From the NCBI RefSeq assembly GCF_008039875.1, contig NZ_VRUU01000033.1, positions 1 to 45,499 of the forward strand: 45,499 bases of DNA, written 5' to 3'. Both the position numbers and the translations under genes were made by a program. The stretch comes from Methylobacterium sp. WL119. Lineage in GTDB: Bacteria > Pseudomonadota > Alphaproteobacteria > Rhizobiales > Beijerinckiaceae. Below the pieces are notes generated by a model. That model saw only the letters and a program-made list of their open reading frames with translations. It did not search any database and had not been told where the DNA came from. This document shows, piece after piece, positions 15,137-23,767 of this stretch (positions within the stretch are counted from its first letter, which is position 1; each line of letters opens with the position of its first letter).

Positions 15137-16111
15137 TCACGGGACCATCACCGTCGAGCCGGTGGTCTCGCGGCCGGCGAGGTCGCGGTGGACCTGCTGG
15201 GCCTCCGACAGCTTGTAGGTCCGGTTGACCGGGATCCTGACCGCCCCGCTCTGCACCACCGAGAACAGGTTCTTCGCCATCTCGGCCAGGATCTCCGGGC
15301 GGCTCGCGTAGGTGAACAGGGTCGGGCGCGTCACGTAGAGCGAGCCCTTGGCGGCGAGCAGGCCGAGGTCGAGCGCCTTGATCGGGCCGGAGGCGGAGCC
15401 GAAGCTCGCGAGCAGGCCGAGCGGGGCCAGCGAATCGAGCGAGCCCATCAGCGTGTCCTGCCCGACGCCGTCGTAGACCACCGGGACGCCCTTGCCGCCG
15501 GTGATCTCGCGGACGCGGGCCGCCACGTCCTCTTCGCGGTAGAGGATGACGTGGTCGCAGCCGTGGGCGCGGGCGAGCTCCGCCTTGTCGGCCGAGCCGG
15601 CGGTGCCGATGACGGTGGCGCCGAGGTGCTTGGCCCATTGGCAGGCGATCAGGCCGACGCCGCCGGCGGCCGCGTGCCACAGGATCGTGTCGCCCGGCTT
15701 CACCGCATAGGTCCGGTGCAGCAGGTACTCGGCGGTGAGCCCCTTCAGCATCATGCCGGCGGCGGTCGAATCTTCGATCCCGTCCGGCACGTGCACGGCG
15801 GCCGAGGCCGCGATCAGCGGCTCCTCGGCGTAGGTGCCCTCCCCCGATCCGGTGGCGACCCGGTCGCCGACCGAGAACCCGGTCACGCCCTCGCCGACCG
15901 CCGTCACCGTCCCGGCGACCTCCTTGCCCGGGGTGAACGGCAGTTGCGCCGCCTTGTAGGCGCCGGAGCGGAAGTAGATGTCGATGAAGTTGACGCCGAT
16001 CGCGCCGGCGCGGATGCGGATCTGGCCGGGGCCGGGCTGCGGCGTCGGCACGTCCTCGTAGGCCATCACCTCGGGGCCGCCGTAATCCTGAACGCGTATC
16101 GCCTTCGGCAT
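15137..16111 (-). CDS. NADPH:quinone oxidoreductase (zinc-free MDR family)
   Basis: This 324-residue medium-chain dehydrogenase/reductase of the zeta-crystallin/Qor type transfers electrons from NADPH to quinones or reactive alkenes. The catalytic N-domain includes GVNFIDIYFRSGAY, characteristic of the zinc-free branch. The Rossmann motif is HAAAGGVGLIACQWAK (about 145-160), followed by ATVIGTAGSADKAELA and VPVVYDGVGQDT. The C-terminus reads LSEAQQVHRDLAGRETTGS, as in bacterial Qor. The ATG at 16111 gives the usual N-terminus MPKAIRVQDYGGPEVM. The reading frame remains open upstream without family similarity. It appears to be transcribed alone. Confidence 0.92.
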   Translation of the reverse strand: MPKAIRVQDYGGPEVMAYEDVPTPQPGPGQIRIRAGAIGVNFIDIYFRSGAYKAAQLPFTPGKEVAGTVTAVGEGVTGFSVGDRVATGSGEGTYAEEPLIAASAAVHVPDGIEDSTAAGMMLKGLTAEYLLHRTYAVKPGDTILWHAAAGGVGLIACQWAKHLGATVIGTAGSADKAELARAHGCDHVILYREEDVAARVREITGGKGVPVVYDGVGQDTLMGSLDSLAPLGLLASFGSASGPIKALDLGLLAAKGSLYVTRPTLFTYASRPEILAEMAKNLFSVVQSGAVRIPVNRTYKLSEAQQVHRDLAGRETTGSTVMVP

Positions 16112-16334
16112 CGTCGTCGCCTCTTCTTCGCGTGAGATCGTGCCCGGCGAGATAAGGGACGGGGCGCCCGGCGCAATGGCTTCGATCGGGGCGGGCGATA
16201 CAGAGCGGGGCGCGCATCCCGGCGCCGCGAGCAAATCATCGATTCGGGGAGGGAACGCGATCGGCCCGGACGCGGTTGAGAGGCCCACGTCGCCGAGCAT
16301 GCCTTGCAGTGGCCATGTTTCAATCTTAACTGAA

Positions 16335-16361
16335 CCTGAACGAAAGGCTGATTCGTTCAGG
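16335..16361. promoter_or_regulatory. Perfect 10-bp inverted repeat upstream of the small membrane protein
   Basis: CCTGAACGAA (16335-16344) and TTCGTTCAGG (16352-16361) flank a 7-base centre, 27 bases before the ATG at 16389. It lies in a locally AT-rich stretch and could be a repressor operator or a leader hairpin. No T-run follows. Confidence 0.5.
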
Positions 16362-16388
16362 CCGTCACGGGAAAGATGGAGGACAGCG

Positions 16389-16667
16389 ATGCTGACCGGA
16401 CCGTTCCAACGCCTGCCGGGGTCTTCCGAGGGATGGCAGTCCCTCGCTCACGAGCCCTGGCTGCTGCCGATCTCCGACGCCGCCTCCGAGCAGGCTTCCG
16501 ACGTGGGTATCGCGGTTCGCCGGGCCGCGCGGCCCCTCTGGATCGCCGCCAACGGCCTCTGCTTCGCCCTGGCGCTCCTGCTGGCCGCCGAGACCTCGAC
16601 CGGCTGGATGAGCGGCAACCGCGTCGCGGCGACGCCGAAGACCGTCGTCACCGCCAGCGCCTCCTGA
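16389..16667 (+). CDS. Small single-pass membrane protein, unknown function
   Basis: This 92-residue protein has one hydrophobic segment at about residues 50-67 (WIAANGLCFALALLLAA), preceded by a basic patch (AVRRAARP). That arrangement suggests a cytoplasmic N-terminus and a short C-terminal tail outside. No family is recognised. The ATG at 16389 has a strong ribosome binding site (GGAGGAC, about six bases upstream). The longer open frame from 16140 crosses an inverted repeat and does not look coding. Its stop is immediately followed by the convergent stop of the DUF502 gene. The inverted repeat upstream suggests regulated expression. Confidence 0.7.
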   Translation: MLTGPFQRLPGSSEGWQSLAHEPWLLPISDAASEQASDVGIAVRRAARPLWIAANGLCFALALLLAAETSTGWMSGNRVAATPKTVVTASAS

Positions 16668-16668
16668 G

Positions 16669-17514
16669 TCAGACCGTTTCGCGACGCGGGGCGGCGCCTG
16701 CCGGCGGCGTCTCCCGCGACGTCTCGGGCGCGAGCCCCTGCGCCGTCCGCAGGGTCGCGGCCATGGCCTGAAGCCGGGCCTGCGGATCGTCCGGCTGGAT
16801 GACGCCGGCCGACATCACCAGCTTGGCCGCATCGTCCACGCTCATCCCGACCTCGATGATGTCGGTGCGCGGCAGGTAGAAGAAGAACCCCGTGGTCGGG
16901 TTCGGCGCGCAGGGCAGGAACACGCCGACATAGTCGCTGCGGCCGTCCTCCCCTGCTTCTCCCTTGCCGCCGGGAAGCGCCGCCTGGACGTCGGGCGCGG
17001 CCGGCGCCGACAGGAACACCACCGACCAGGTTCCCTTCACCGGGAACTCGACGAGGCCGACCGTGCGGAACGAGGTTCCGTTGGCGGAGAACAGCGTCTC
17101 GAAGATCTGCCGCAGGCCCTTGTAGAGCCCCGAGATCACGGGCGTGCGCGCCAGCAGCACCTCGCCGAACTCGATCACGCTGCGCCCGACGAGGTTCGCC
17201 GTGAGGAAGCCGAGCAGGGTCACCGCCACGAAGGCGATGAGCATGCCCAGCCCCGGGATCGAGAACGGCAGGTAATGGTCCGGCAGGTAGCTCGCCGGCA
17301 CCAGCGGCTTCACGAACCCGTCGATCAGCGTGATGATCCACCACGTGATGTAGGCGGTGATCGCCAGCGGCCCCGCGACGATGATGCCGGTGAGGAAGTA
17401 CGTCCGCAGCCGTCCGCGCGCGCTCACGCGGGGGCGGGGGCCCGCGGGATCCGGCTCGGGCGTCGGCAGCGTGGTCGGCGGTCTCACGGAAACCAGGGCA
17501 GCCCCCGAAGGCAA
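16669..17514 (-). CDS. DUF502 family membrane protein
   Basis: This 281-residue integral membrane protein of the DUF502 family has no established function. After a Pro-rich start come two hydrophobic segments, YFLTGIIVAGPLAITAYITWWII (about 39-61) and IPGLGMLIAFVAVTLLGFLTANL (about 86-108). A family-typical region follows: ARTPVISGLYKGLRQIFETLF, then VEFPVKGTWSVVFLS and VFLPCAPNPTTGFFFYLPRTDIIEVGMSVDDAAKLVMSAG. The frame opens with TTG at 17514. A GTG at 17487 is an alternative, and neither has a clear ribosome binding site. The C-terminal 40 residues are Ala/Pro-rich and variable. It stands alone, convergent with the small membrane protein. Confidence 0.85.
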   Translation of the reverse strand: MPSGAALVSVRPPTTLPTPEPDPAGPRPRVSARGRLRTYFLTGIIVAGPLAITAYITWWIITLIDGFVKPLVPASYLPDHYLPFSIPGLGMLIAFVAVTLLGFLTANLVGRSVIEFGEVLLARTPVISGLYKGLRQIFETLFSANGTSFRTVGLVEFPVKGTWSVVFLSAPAAPDVQAALPGGKGEAGEDGRSDYVGVFLPCAPNPTTGFFFYLPRTDIIEVGMSVDDAAKLVMSAGVIQPDDPQARLQAMAATLRTAQGLAPETSRETPPAGAAPRRETV

Positions 17515-17581
17515 GGTCGCGAAGGCACGATGCCGGGCACGGCTCCGGTGCCCTCAGACCTACTCCCTCCGCCGGCCCGTC

Positions 17582-18772
17582 TCAAGGCCGCGGTTCGGCG
17601 ACGAGACCGGGGCCGCGCGGCGCCGACCGTCGCGCGGCCCCGGCACGCCGGCGCAGGACGTAGAGCACGAGGCCGGTGATCGCGAGCAGCGGCATCATGA
17701 GCGCGGCGAGGCAGAAGACCAGGGCGAAGACCCCACCGAAGAAGCGCCCGCGATGGACCTCGAGCATGGACTCGGCGATCTGCCGGCCGAGCGCCTCGTC
17801 GGAGAAGCGCACGCGCGAGAGGCGGGTGCCGGTCGCGGCGTCGAAGGTCGATTCGTTGCGCGCCTTCGGGGCGTCGGACGCCGCGGCGATCCAGCGGATG
17901 CGGATCCGCGTCGCGTCGCGCCCCGGCAGCGTCACGGTCGCGAGCGCCGCCGACGCGCCCTCCTCCGCCCGGAACGCGGCCCAGGCCCTGTCCAGGGCGA
18001 GCGGGTTTTCGGTGCTCCCGACCGGGCGCGCCTCGCCTTGCCTCTCTCCCGCCTTGCGCCCGGCACGCGCCTCGGGCGCCTTGCCCGTGAGGAGCCGGGT
18101 CGCGGCCGACCTGTACGGCTCGTAGGACCACCACAGCCCCGTCAGCGCGATCACGGCGTAGACCGGCAGCAGCCAGGTGCCGGCGACGGCGTGGAGCGAC
18201 CAGTAGCGCGGGCGCCCCGGCCGGCGCAGGCTCGGCCTCAGCCAGATCCGCCAGGCGTGGGCCTTGGGCCAGCGCAGGTACAGGCCGGTGGCGAGGAACG
18301 CGAGCAGCGCCACCGCCGCCGCCCCGGTGATCGTCCGACCCCAGCCCCTGCCCTCCCCGGGCAGGAGCAGCCACCGGTGCAGGCCGCGGATCGTCGCGAA
18401 GGTCGCCTCGCCGCGGATCTCGCCGCGCAGCGTGCCGTCGTAGGGATCGAGGTAGACCGAGGGCGGCCGCGCGCCGGACGTGTCGTCGGCGAAGCGCACG
18501 CGGGGGACGATCGCCGGGTCGCCGGCGATCGTCAGCGTGCTCACCCTCAGGCCCGGGCGCTGCGCGCCGACTCGCGCGACCAGCGCCTCCGGGCCGAGAT
18601 GCGGCCGGTCCAGGACCGCGATCCGCGCACGGTCGGCATTGGCGAGATCGACGATGGCCTCCTCGTAGCTCATCATCGCGCCGGTGACGCCGACCACGGC
18701 GAGGACGAGACCGGCGGTGAGGCCGAGCGCCCAGTGCAGGCGGAACAGGACGGTGCGGAGGGGGACGGGCAT
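17582..18772 (-). CDS. PepSY-associated transmembrane protein
   Basis: This 396-residue inner-membrane protein of the PepSY-TM type is a family often linked with iron or siderophore reduction and with periplasmic peptidase inhibition. Hydrophobic helices are visible near residues 8-30 (LHWALGLTAGLVLAVVGVTGAMM), 140-160, 180-205 (LHAVAGTWLLPVYAVIALTGLWW) and 350-375. Large extracytoplasmic loops separate them, including the PepSY-like region after helix 1. Conserved His residues in FRLHWALG, GLHRWLLLPGEG and YWSLHAVAG fit haem-coordinating positions proposed for this family. I chose the ATG at 18772 (MPVPLRTV). A TTG at 18808 would add 12 residues. No TonB receptor or siderophore gene is nearby. 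Confidence 0.85.
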   Translation of the reverse strand: MPVPLRTVLFRLHWALGLTAGLVLAVVGVTGAMMSYEEAIVDLANADRARIAVLDRPHLGPEALVARVGAQRPGLRVSTLTIAGDPAIVPRVRFADDTSGARPPSVYLDPYDGTLRGEIRGEATFATIRGLHRWLLLPGEGRGWGRTITGAAAVALLAFLATGLYLRWPKAHAWRIWLRPSLRRPGRPRYWSLHAVAGTWLLPVYAVIALTGLWWSYEPYRSAATRLLTGKAPEARAGRKAGERQGEARPVGSTENPLALDRAWAAFRAEEGASAALATVTLPGRDATRIRIRWIAAASDAPKARNESTFDAATGTRLSRVRFSDEALGRQIAESMLEVHRGRFFGGVFALVFCLAALMMPLLAITGLVLYVLRRRAGAARRSAPRGPGLVAEPRP

Positions 18773-19146
18773 CGCGGGCGGTACGTCATGAGAACGACGC
18801 GAAGTCAAGTCTTCCGGCGGGACCCCGAAATTCTCGACGCCGAATTACTACAATTCAGGGTAGTGTCCCCTCGCGTTGCTTGCCCGGCCATGGTCGAACG
18901 CCCCGAAACCCTTCGCCCGACACGGACGGACCGGAGGGCCGGGGCCGGTTCTTCGACCCGGCGCCGCCCGACGATCGCCCGGTCGCAGGCCGTCGAGTCG
19001 ATTGCGCCCTCCGGCGGCCCCGCGTATACAAGGTCATTCCCCTTTTGAATGCGTGAGACGGGACTTTCGGATCGAGCGGTCCGGAGCCTGCGGACCGATG
19101 CCCGGCCCCGTCCGTCCACGCGTCGGTTTTGGAGCCCGTGCGAAAT
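18773..19146. other. Divergent intergenic region between the PepSY gene and trcR
   Basis: This stretch of about 370 bases has no supported gene. It contains a weak ACTAC/GTAGT inverted pair near 18847-18864 in an AT-rich patch that may serve the PepSY gene, and a good sigma-70-like promoter for trcR (listed separately). Confidence 0.4.
19002..19030 (+). promoter_or_regulatory. Putative sigma-70 promoter of trcR
   Basis: TTGCGC (19002-19007) and TATACA (19025-19030) are 17 bases apart. The predicted leader is about 110 bases before the ATG at 19147. Confidence 0.5.
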
Positions 19147-19854
19147 ATGACCCAGGGTCCGCTGATGCCCAAGGCGACCGCCGTCTGGCTGGTCGAGAAC
19201 ACCTCGCTCGCCTTCGAGCAGATCGCCGATTTCTGCAAGCTGCACCCGCTGGAGGTGAAGGGCATCGCCGACGGCGAGGTCGCCGCCGGGATCAAGGGCT
19301 TCGATCCGATCACCGCGGGCCAGCTCACCCGCGACGAGATCGAGAAGGCGCAGAAGTCGCCGGCCTACAAGCTCAAGGTCGCGGTCTCGAAGGTGAAGCT
19401 GCCCGAGGTCAAGCGCACCACCAAGGGGCCGCGCTACACCCCGCTGTCGCGCCGCCAGGACCGCCCGAACGCGATCCTCTGGCTGCTGCGCAACCACCCC
19501 GAGCTGAAGGACGCGCAGGTGATCCGGCTCGTGGGCACCACCAAGTCGACGATCCAGCAGATCCGCGAGCGCTCGCACTGGAATTCCGGCTCGCTGCAGC
19601 CGATGGACCCAGTGACGCTCGGCCTGTGCACCCAGATCGACCTCGACTTCGAGGTCCAGCGCGCCGCCAAGGACCGGCCGGCCGCGCTCGCCGCCGATTC
19701 GGGAGCCTCGCTCCTGCCGACCGAGGTCTCCACCCGCGACGAGGCGCCCGAGGCCGACGAGCACCGCCACGGCGGCCGCGAGGAGCGGATCAACGCCGAT
19801 TCGGTCTTCGCCAAGCTCAAGGGCGTCCGCCCGGCGGACGACGACGAAGACTAG
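19147..19854 (+). CDS. trcR: DUF1013 / TrcR-family cell-cycle transcription regulator
   Basis: This 235-residue cytoplasmic protein carries the DUF1013 domain, which is nearly confined to alphaproteobacteria. The Caulobacter member TrcR associates with RNA polymerase and influences cell-cycle genes. The sequence has the family start MPKATAVWLVENTSLAFEQIADFCKLHPLEVKGIADGEVA, a first helix-turn-helix-like unit, then RPNAILWLLRNHPELKDAQVIRLVGTTKSTIQQIRERSHWN, a second DNA- or polymerase-binding unit. The C-terminal 45 residues are acidic and probably flexible, ending DDDED. The ATG at 19147 encodes MTQGPLMPK, and the ATG at residue 7 is an alternative. rpsA lies 338 bases downstream with its own promoter. 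Confidence 0.9.
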   Translation: MTQGPLMPKATAVWLVENTSLAFEQIADFCKLHPLEVKGIADGEVAAGIKGFDPITAGQLTRDEIEKAQKSPAYKLKVAVSKVKLPEVKRTTKGPRYTPLSRRQDRPNAILWLLRNHPELKDAQVIRLVGTTKSTIQQIRERSHWNSGSLQPMDPVTLGLCTQIDLDFEVQRAAKDRPAALAADSGASLLPTEVSTRDEAPEADEHRHGGREERINADSVFAKLKGVRPADDDED

Positions 19855-20192
19855 ATCGTACCCGGGGGTCTCAAGTCTCCGGACCGAAGGCGTGGGCCTG
19901 CTTCGAAGGAAGCGGACCCATTTTCGTGCCGACATCCGTTTCTGTTGAACTTCAGGGCCCGTTGCTGTAGAGAGCCGGCGTCCTTCCGGGCCGACCGCAC
20001 GCGCGTGTTCTCGTGTTGCGCCGCGCCGCCCCGGGACGACCGCCCTCGGACACCGTACGAACGCGTCGGCAAGCCGATCCCATTTTCGGATCGGTCGCTC
20101 CCCCATCCGGAGCGGCAGCGGCAACGGGGGCGTTCGCAACACGAGCCGCCGACGTGAGGGCATCCCTTGAGGGAGCCCGTTCAGGAGACAGA
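19855..20192. other. Leader region upstream of rpsA
   Basis: This gap of 338 bases has no supported gene. It contains the rpsA promoter (19945-19973), so the predicted rpsA leader is long, about 210 bases. That is room for the autoregulatory leader known for S1 in other bacteria, but I see no strong single hairpin. Confidence 0.4.
19945..19973 (+). promoter_or_regulatory. Sigma-70 promoter of rpsA
   Basis: TTGAAC (19945-19950) and TAGAGA (19968-19973) have the optimal 17-base spacing, within a locally AT-richer stretch. This is the best housekeeping promoter match I found in the window. Confidence 0.6.
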
Positions 20193-21917
20193 ATGACTGC
20201 TGGTACCGCTCTGCAGCGCGACGCCTACCGCGACGACTTCGCGGCGCTGCTCGAGGAATCGTTCCTCCAACACGAGATCACCGAAGGCTCCGTCGTCAAG
20301 GGTCGCGTCGTCGCGATCGAGAAGGACGTCGCGGTCATCGACATCGGCGCCAAGACCGAGGGTCGCGTCGCCCTCAAGGAATTCAACGGCCCCGGCCGCG
20401 AGGGCGAGCTCGCCGTCGGCGACGAGGTCGAGGTCTACGTCGACCGCATCGAGAACGCGCTCGGCGAGGCCGTCATCTCGCGCGACAAGGCGCGCCGTGA
20501 GGAGTCGTGGGTCAAGCTCGAGAAGGCCTTCGAGGCCAACGAGCGCGTCTCCGGCACGATCTTCAACCAGGTCAAGGGCGGCTACACCGTCGACCTCGAC
20601 GGCGCCGTGGCGTTCCTGCCGCGCTCCCAGGTCGACATCCGCCCGGTGCGCGACGTGACCCCGCTGCTCGGCACCCCGCAGCCGTTCCAGATCCTCAAGA
20701 TGGATCGCCGCCGCGGCAACATCGTCGTCTCGCGCCGCACCGTCCTCGAGGAGAGCCGCGCCGAGCAGCGCTCCGAGCTGGTGGCCAACCTCGAGGAGGG
20801 TCAGGTCATCGACGGCGTCGTCAAGAACATCACCGAGTACGGTGCGTTCGTGGATCTGGGCGGCATCGACGGCCTGCTCCACGTCACCGACATGGCGTGG
20901 CGCCGCGTGAACCATCCGTCCGAGGTCGTGACCATCGGCCAGACGGTCAAGGTCAAGATCATCAAGATCAACCACGAGACCCACCGCATCTCACTCGGCA
21001 TCAAGCAGCTGCTCGCCGATCCGTGGGAGGGCATCGCCCAGCGCTATCCGGTCGACGCCAAGCTCAAGGGCCGCGTCACCAACATCACCGACTACGGCGC
21101 CTTCGTGGAGCTCGAGCCGGGGATCGAGGGCCTGATCCACGTCTCCGAGATGAGCTGGACCAAGAAGAACGTCCACCCCGGGAAGATCGTCTCCACCTCG
21201 CAGGAAGTGGAAGTGCAGATCCTCGAGGTCGATCCGGTCAAGCGCCGCATCTCGCTCGGCCTCAAGCAGACCCTGCAGAACCCGTGGGAGGCCTTCAACG
21301 AGAAGCATCCCGTCGGCTCCGAGGTCGAGGGCGAGGTCAAGAACAAGACCGAGTTCGGCCTGTTCATCGGCCTGGAAGGCGACGTCGACGGCATGGTCCA
21401 CCTGTCGGACCTCGACTGGAACCGTCCCGGCGAGCAGGTGATCGAGGAGTTCAAGAAGGGCGACATGGTCAAGGCGCAGGTTCTCGACGTCGACGTCGAG
21501 AAGGAGCGCATCTCGCTCGGCATCAAGCAGATCGGCGGCGACCCCTTCGCGGAGGCCGGCGACGTCAAGAAGGGCCAGATCGTCACCTGCGAGGTCGTCG
21601 AGGTGAAGGATTCGGGCATCGAGGTGAAGATCGTCGACACCGACATGTCGACCTTCATCCGCCGCGCCGAGCTCGCCCGCGACCGCGGCGACCAGCGCCC
21701 CGAGCGCTTCGCCGCCGGCGAGAAGTTCGACGCCCGCGTCATCCAGTTCGACCGCAAGGCGCGCCGCGTCCAGCTGTCGATCAAGGCGCTGGAAGTCGCC
21801 GAGGAGAAGGAGGCGATGGCCCAGTTCGGCTCCGCCGATTCGGGTGCCTCGCTCGGCGACATCCTCGGTGCAGCCTTCAAGAAGGCCCGCACCAGCGACG
21901 ACGTCGAGGAGAAGTAG
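20193..21917 (+). CDS. rpsA: 30S ribosomal protein S1
   Basis: S1 binds mRNA leaders and delivers them to the 30S subunit. The 574-residue protein contains six S1 (OB-fold) repeats: [21 protein letters not shown] near residue 35, a divergent second one, then four typical units. The latter include [74 protein letters not shown] and a final one near 450. The start ATG at 20193 ([16 protein letters not shown]) has AGGAGA ten bases upstream. In many alphaproteobacteria aroA-cmk precede rpsA. Here trcR does, and rpsA has its own promoter and a strong terminator. Confidence 0.97.
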   Translation: MTAGTALQRDAYRDDFAALLEESFLQHEITEGSVVKGRVVAIEKDVAVIDIGAKTEGRVALKEFNGPGREGELAVGDEVEVYVDRIENALGEAVISRDKARREESWVKLEKAFEANERVSGTIFNQVKGGYTVDLDGAVAFLPRSQVDIRPVRDVTPLLGTPQPFQILKMDRRRGNIVVSRRTVLEESRAEQRSELVANLEEGQVIDGVVKNITEYGAFVDLGGIDGLLHVTDMAWRRVNHPSEVVTIGQTVKVKIIKINHETHRISLGIKQLLADPWEGIAQRYPVDAKLKGRVTNITDYGAFVELEPGIEGLIHVSEMSWTKKNVHPGKIVSTSQEVEVQILEVDPVKRRISLGLKQTLQNPWEAFNEKHPVGSEVEGEVKNKTEFGLFIGLEGDVDGMVHLSDLDWNRPGEQVIEEFKKGDMVKAQVLDVDVEKERISLGIKQIGGDPFAEAGDVKKGQIVTCEVVEVKDSGIEVKIVDTDMSTFIRRAELARDRGDQRPERFAAGEKFDARVIQFDRKARRVQLSIKALEVAEEKEAMAQFGSADSGASLGDILGAAFKKARTSDDVEEK

Positions 21918-21930
21918 TCCGGTCCATGCC

Positions 21931-21955
21931 GGCCGCCCGGTCCATCCGGGCGGCC
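21931..21955 (+). terminator. First hairpin after rpsA
   Basis: GGCCGCCCGG (21931-21940) and CCGGGCGGCC (21946-21955) form a perfect 10-bp stem with loop TCCAT, 13 bases after the stop. No T-run follows, so it probably acts as a 3' end stabiliser ahead of the true terminator. Confidence 0.6.
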
Positions 21956-21974
21956 GTCAGGTCCCGGTCGATCG

Positions 21975-22016
21975 AAGGCCCGCGCCGGACACCCGTCCGG
22001 CGCGGGCCTTTCGTTT
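21975..22016 (+). terminator. Rho-independent terminator of rpsA
   Basis: A perfect 16-bp stem (21975-21990 with 21995-22010) closes an ACCC tetraloop. It begins with AA and ends with TT, and is followed by TCGTTT. It is the strongest intrinsic terminator in the window. Confidence 0.88.
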
Positions 22017-22095
22017 GGCGGGGCAAGACGATCCGGCGGCCCATGACAGGCGCGGCGCAACCGCAAGGCGATGCGGTTTTGGCCCCCTGCGCCCC

Positions 22096-22125
22096 TTGCC
22101 GGTCCGTGTCCGGCAGGGCTAGAAC
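22096..22125 (+). promoter_or_regulatory. Putative promoter of the sppA gene group
   Basis: TTGCCG (22096-22101) and TAGAAC (22120-22125) are 18 bases apart, downstream of the rpsA terminator. The sppA ATG lies about 190 bases further on. Between them, GGTCTGTAC (22179-22187) and GTGCGGACC (22199-22207) could pair in RNA with two G-U pairs. Confidence 0.4.
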
Positions 22126-22315
22126 ACCGCTCGCGGGCAACCGCCCGGCGCCCACGAGCTCAAGCCTGCCAAGGACTTGGTCTGTACCGCTGCCTAAGGT
22201 GCGGACCGCGTCGCGGCACGTGAGCCTCGTGCGCCCTGCCCCGGGCATCGGTCTGCGGGTGGGCTGAGAACCGGCCGGCCCGCGCGGCCGGGACCGTGAG
22301 GGAGCAGACCATCGC

Positions 22316-23299
22316 ATGGCAGCCGACGCCGAACTCCTGATCGACCGGCGGCGGCTGCGCCGCAAGCTGTCCCTGTGGCGCGTCGTCGGCATCGGCGGCC
22401 TCGTCGTCGCCGTCGGCGCGGTCGGCCTGCGGGTCCGCGCCGGAACGGAGGGCGGGCTGTTCGGTGCGGTGAAGCCGCAGATCGCCCGCATCTCGATCTC
22501 GGGCTTCATCTCCGGCAGCGAGGCCACCGCCAAGCTGATGAAGCGGGTCGGCGAATCCGCTGCCGTCGAGGGCGTGGTGGTCTCGATCAACTCGCCCGGC
22601 GGCACCACCACCGGCTCCGAGGAGCTGTTCCGCAACTTGCGGGCGCTGGCCGAGAAGAAGCCGATCGTCGCCTTCGTCGACGGCACCGCGGCCTCGGGCG
22701 CCTACATCACCGCGATCGCCGCCGACCACATCGTCGCGCGCGAGACCTCGCTCGTCGGCTCGATCGGCGTGCTGTTCCAGTATCCGGACGTGTCGGGGCT
22801 GCTCGACAAGGTCGGCGTGAAGGTCGAATCGGTGAAGTCCTCGCCGCTCAAGGCCGAGCCGTCGGGCTTCACCCCGACCTCGCCGGAGGCGCGCGCCGCC
22901 CTCGCGGCGGTGGTCGGCGACACCTACGCCTGGTTCAAGAACCTCGTGGCCGAGCGGCGCGGGATGGACGGCGCCCAGGTCGCCACGGTCTCCGACGGCC
23001 GGGTGTTCAGCGGCCGCCAGAGCGTGCCGCTGAAGCTCGTGGACGAGCTCGGCAGCGAGCGGCAGGCGATCGCCTGGCTCGAGAGCGCGCGCAAGGTGCC
23101 CAAGAACCTGCCGGTGACCGACTGGAAGCCGGCTTCCGGCCAGGGCTTCGGCCTGTTCTCGGCGCTCGGCCTCGGTGCCGACCTCCTCGGGCTCGACGGC
23201 CTGTCCGCCCGGTTGGCCGAGGCCGGGGCCGAGGCGAGGGCCGTCACCCGGGGCGGCATGCTCGTGCTGTGGCGCCCGAGCCCGTCCGCCGCGCCCTGA
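22316..23299 (+). CDS. sppA: Signal peptide peptidase SppA, short form
   Basis: SppA (family S49) degrades cleaved signal peptides at the inner membrane. The 327-residue protein has an N-terminal membrane anchor (about 22-42, [16 protein letters not shown]) after a basic stretch, then one S49 domain. The Ser/Lys dyad appears as Ser127 in [14 protein letters not shown] and Lys179 in [28 protein letters not shown] precedes the dyad. The single-domain length is that of the short SppA/SohB class, not the 67-kDa E. coli form. The ATG at 22316 follows a purine-rich GAGGGAG. ihfB lies 53 bases downstream, suggesting an operon with ihfB, lapA and trpF. Confidence 0.93.
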   Translation: MAADAELLIDRRRLRRKLSLWRVVGIGGLVVAVGAVGLRVRAGTEGGLFGAVKPQIARISISGFISGSEATAKLMKRVGESAAVEGVVVSINSPGGTTTGSEELFRNLRALAEKKPIVAFVDGTAASGAYITAIAADHIVARETSLVGSIGVLFQYPDVSGLLDKVGVKVESVKSSPLKAEPSGFTPTSPEARAALAAVVGDTYAWFKNLVAERRGMDGAQVATVSDGRVFSGRQSVPLKLVDELGSERQAIAWLESARKVPKNLPVTDWKPASGQGFGLFSALGLGADLLGLDGLSARLAEAGAEARAVTRGGMLVLWRPSPSAAP

Positions 23300-23352
23300 T
23301 TGGTGCGATCCATCAGGATTCGCGCCCCGGAACTTCGAGAAGACCAGACGCC

Positions 23353-23664
23353 ATGATCAAGTCGGAGCTCGTCCTCAAGATCGCCGAGCAGAACCCGCAC
23401 CTCTACCAGCGGGACGTCGAGACGCTGGTCAACGCGATCCTCGACACGATCGCCGACGCGCTGGCACGGGGCGACCGGGTCGAGCTGCGCGGCTTCGGCG
23501 CGTTCTCGGTGAAGCGCCGGGATGCGCGCCGCGGGCGCAACCCGCGCACGGGTGCGGCCGTTGCCGTGTCGGAAAAGGCCATCCCCGTGTTCAAGACCGG
23601 CAAGGAGATGCGCCTGCGCCTCAACGCGGCCGGGATCGGCGAGAGCCAGTCCGCGGCCGAGTAG
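23353..23664 (+). CDS. ihfB: Integration host factor subunit beta
   Basis: This 103-residue HU/IHF-family DNA-bending protein is the beta subunit, which pairs with IhfA. It starts [29 protein letters not shown], and the beta-arm signature is [22 protein letters not shown], with the intercalating Pro in the arm. It ends with [13 protein letters not shown]. The alignment with IHF-beta at the N-terminus (MIKSEL) separates it from HU and IHF-alpha. It follows sppA by 53 bases. A strong hairpin at 23713-23737 follows and may limit read-through into the lapA-like gene. Confidence 0.96.
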   Translation: MIKSELVLKIAEQNPHLYQRDVETLVNAILDTIADALARGDRVELRGFGAFSVKRRDARRGRNPRTGAAVAVSEKAIPVFKTGKEMRLRLNAAGIGESQSAAE

Positions 23665-23712
23665 GGCGCCGCGGGATGCCGGGCGGCCGCGTCGCCGCCG
23701 GTGCGGCGGATC

Positions 23713-23737
23713 GCGGATGGCCCCTCGGGCCATCCGC
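23713..23737 (+). terminator. Hairpin between ihfB and the lapA-like gene
   Basis: An 11-bp perfect stem (GCGGATGGCCC at 23713-23723, GGGCCATCCGC at 23727-23737) has a 3-base loop. No T-run follows. It may protect the ihfB transcript or attenuate the downstream genes. Confidence 0.5.
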
Positions 23738-23767
23738 AGCACGGTTAAGAACGGTTCGGAGAGATCG

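Noticed and set aside
16252..16277. A second EcfG-like promoter, GGAAC-N17-GGTT, ahead of the small membrane protein
   Set aside because: The -10 has GGTT, not CGTT, and it lies over 110 bases from the start codon. The match is too weak to call.
16322..16340. A CtrA box (TTAA-N7-TTAA) at CTTAACTGAACCTGAAC
   Set aside because: Only one TTAAC half is present. The second half has drifted too far from the consensus.
22179..22207. A riboswitch in the sppA leader
   Set aside because: One 9-bp stem with two G-U pairs is all that can be seen. No known riboswitch core is recognisable.
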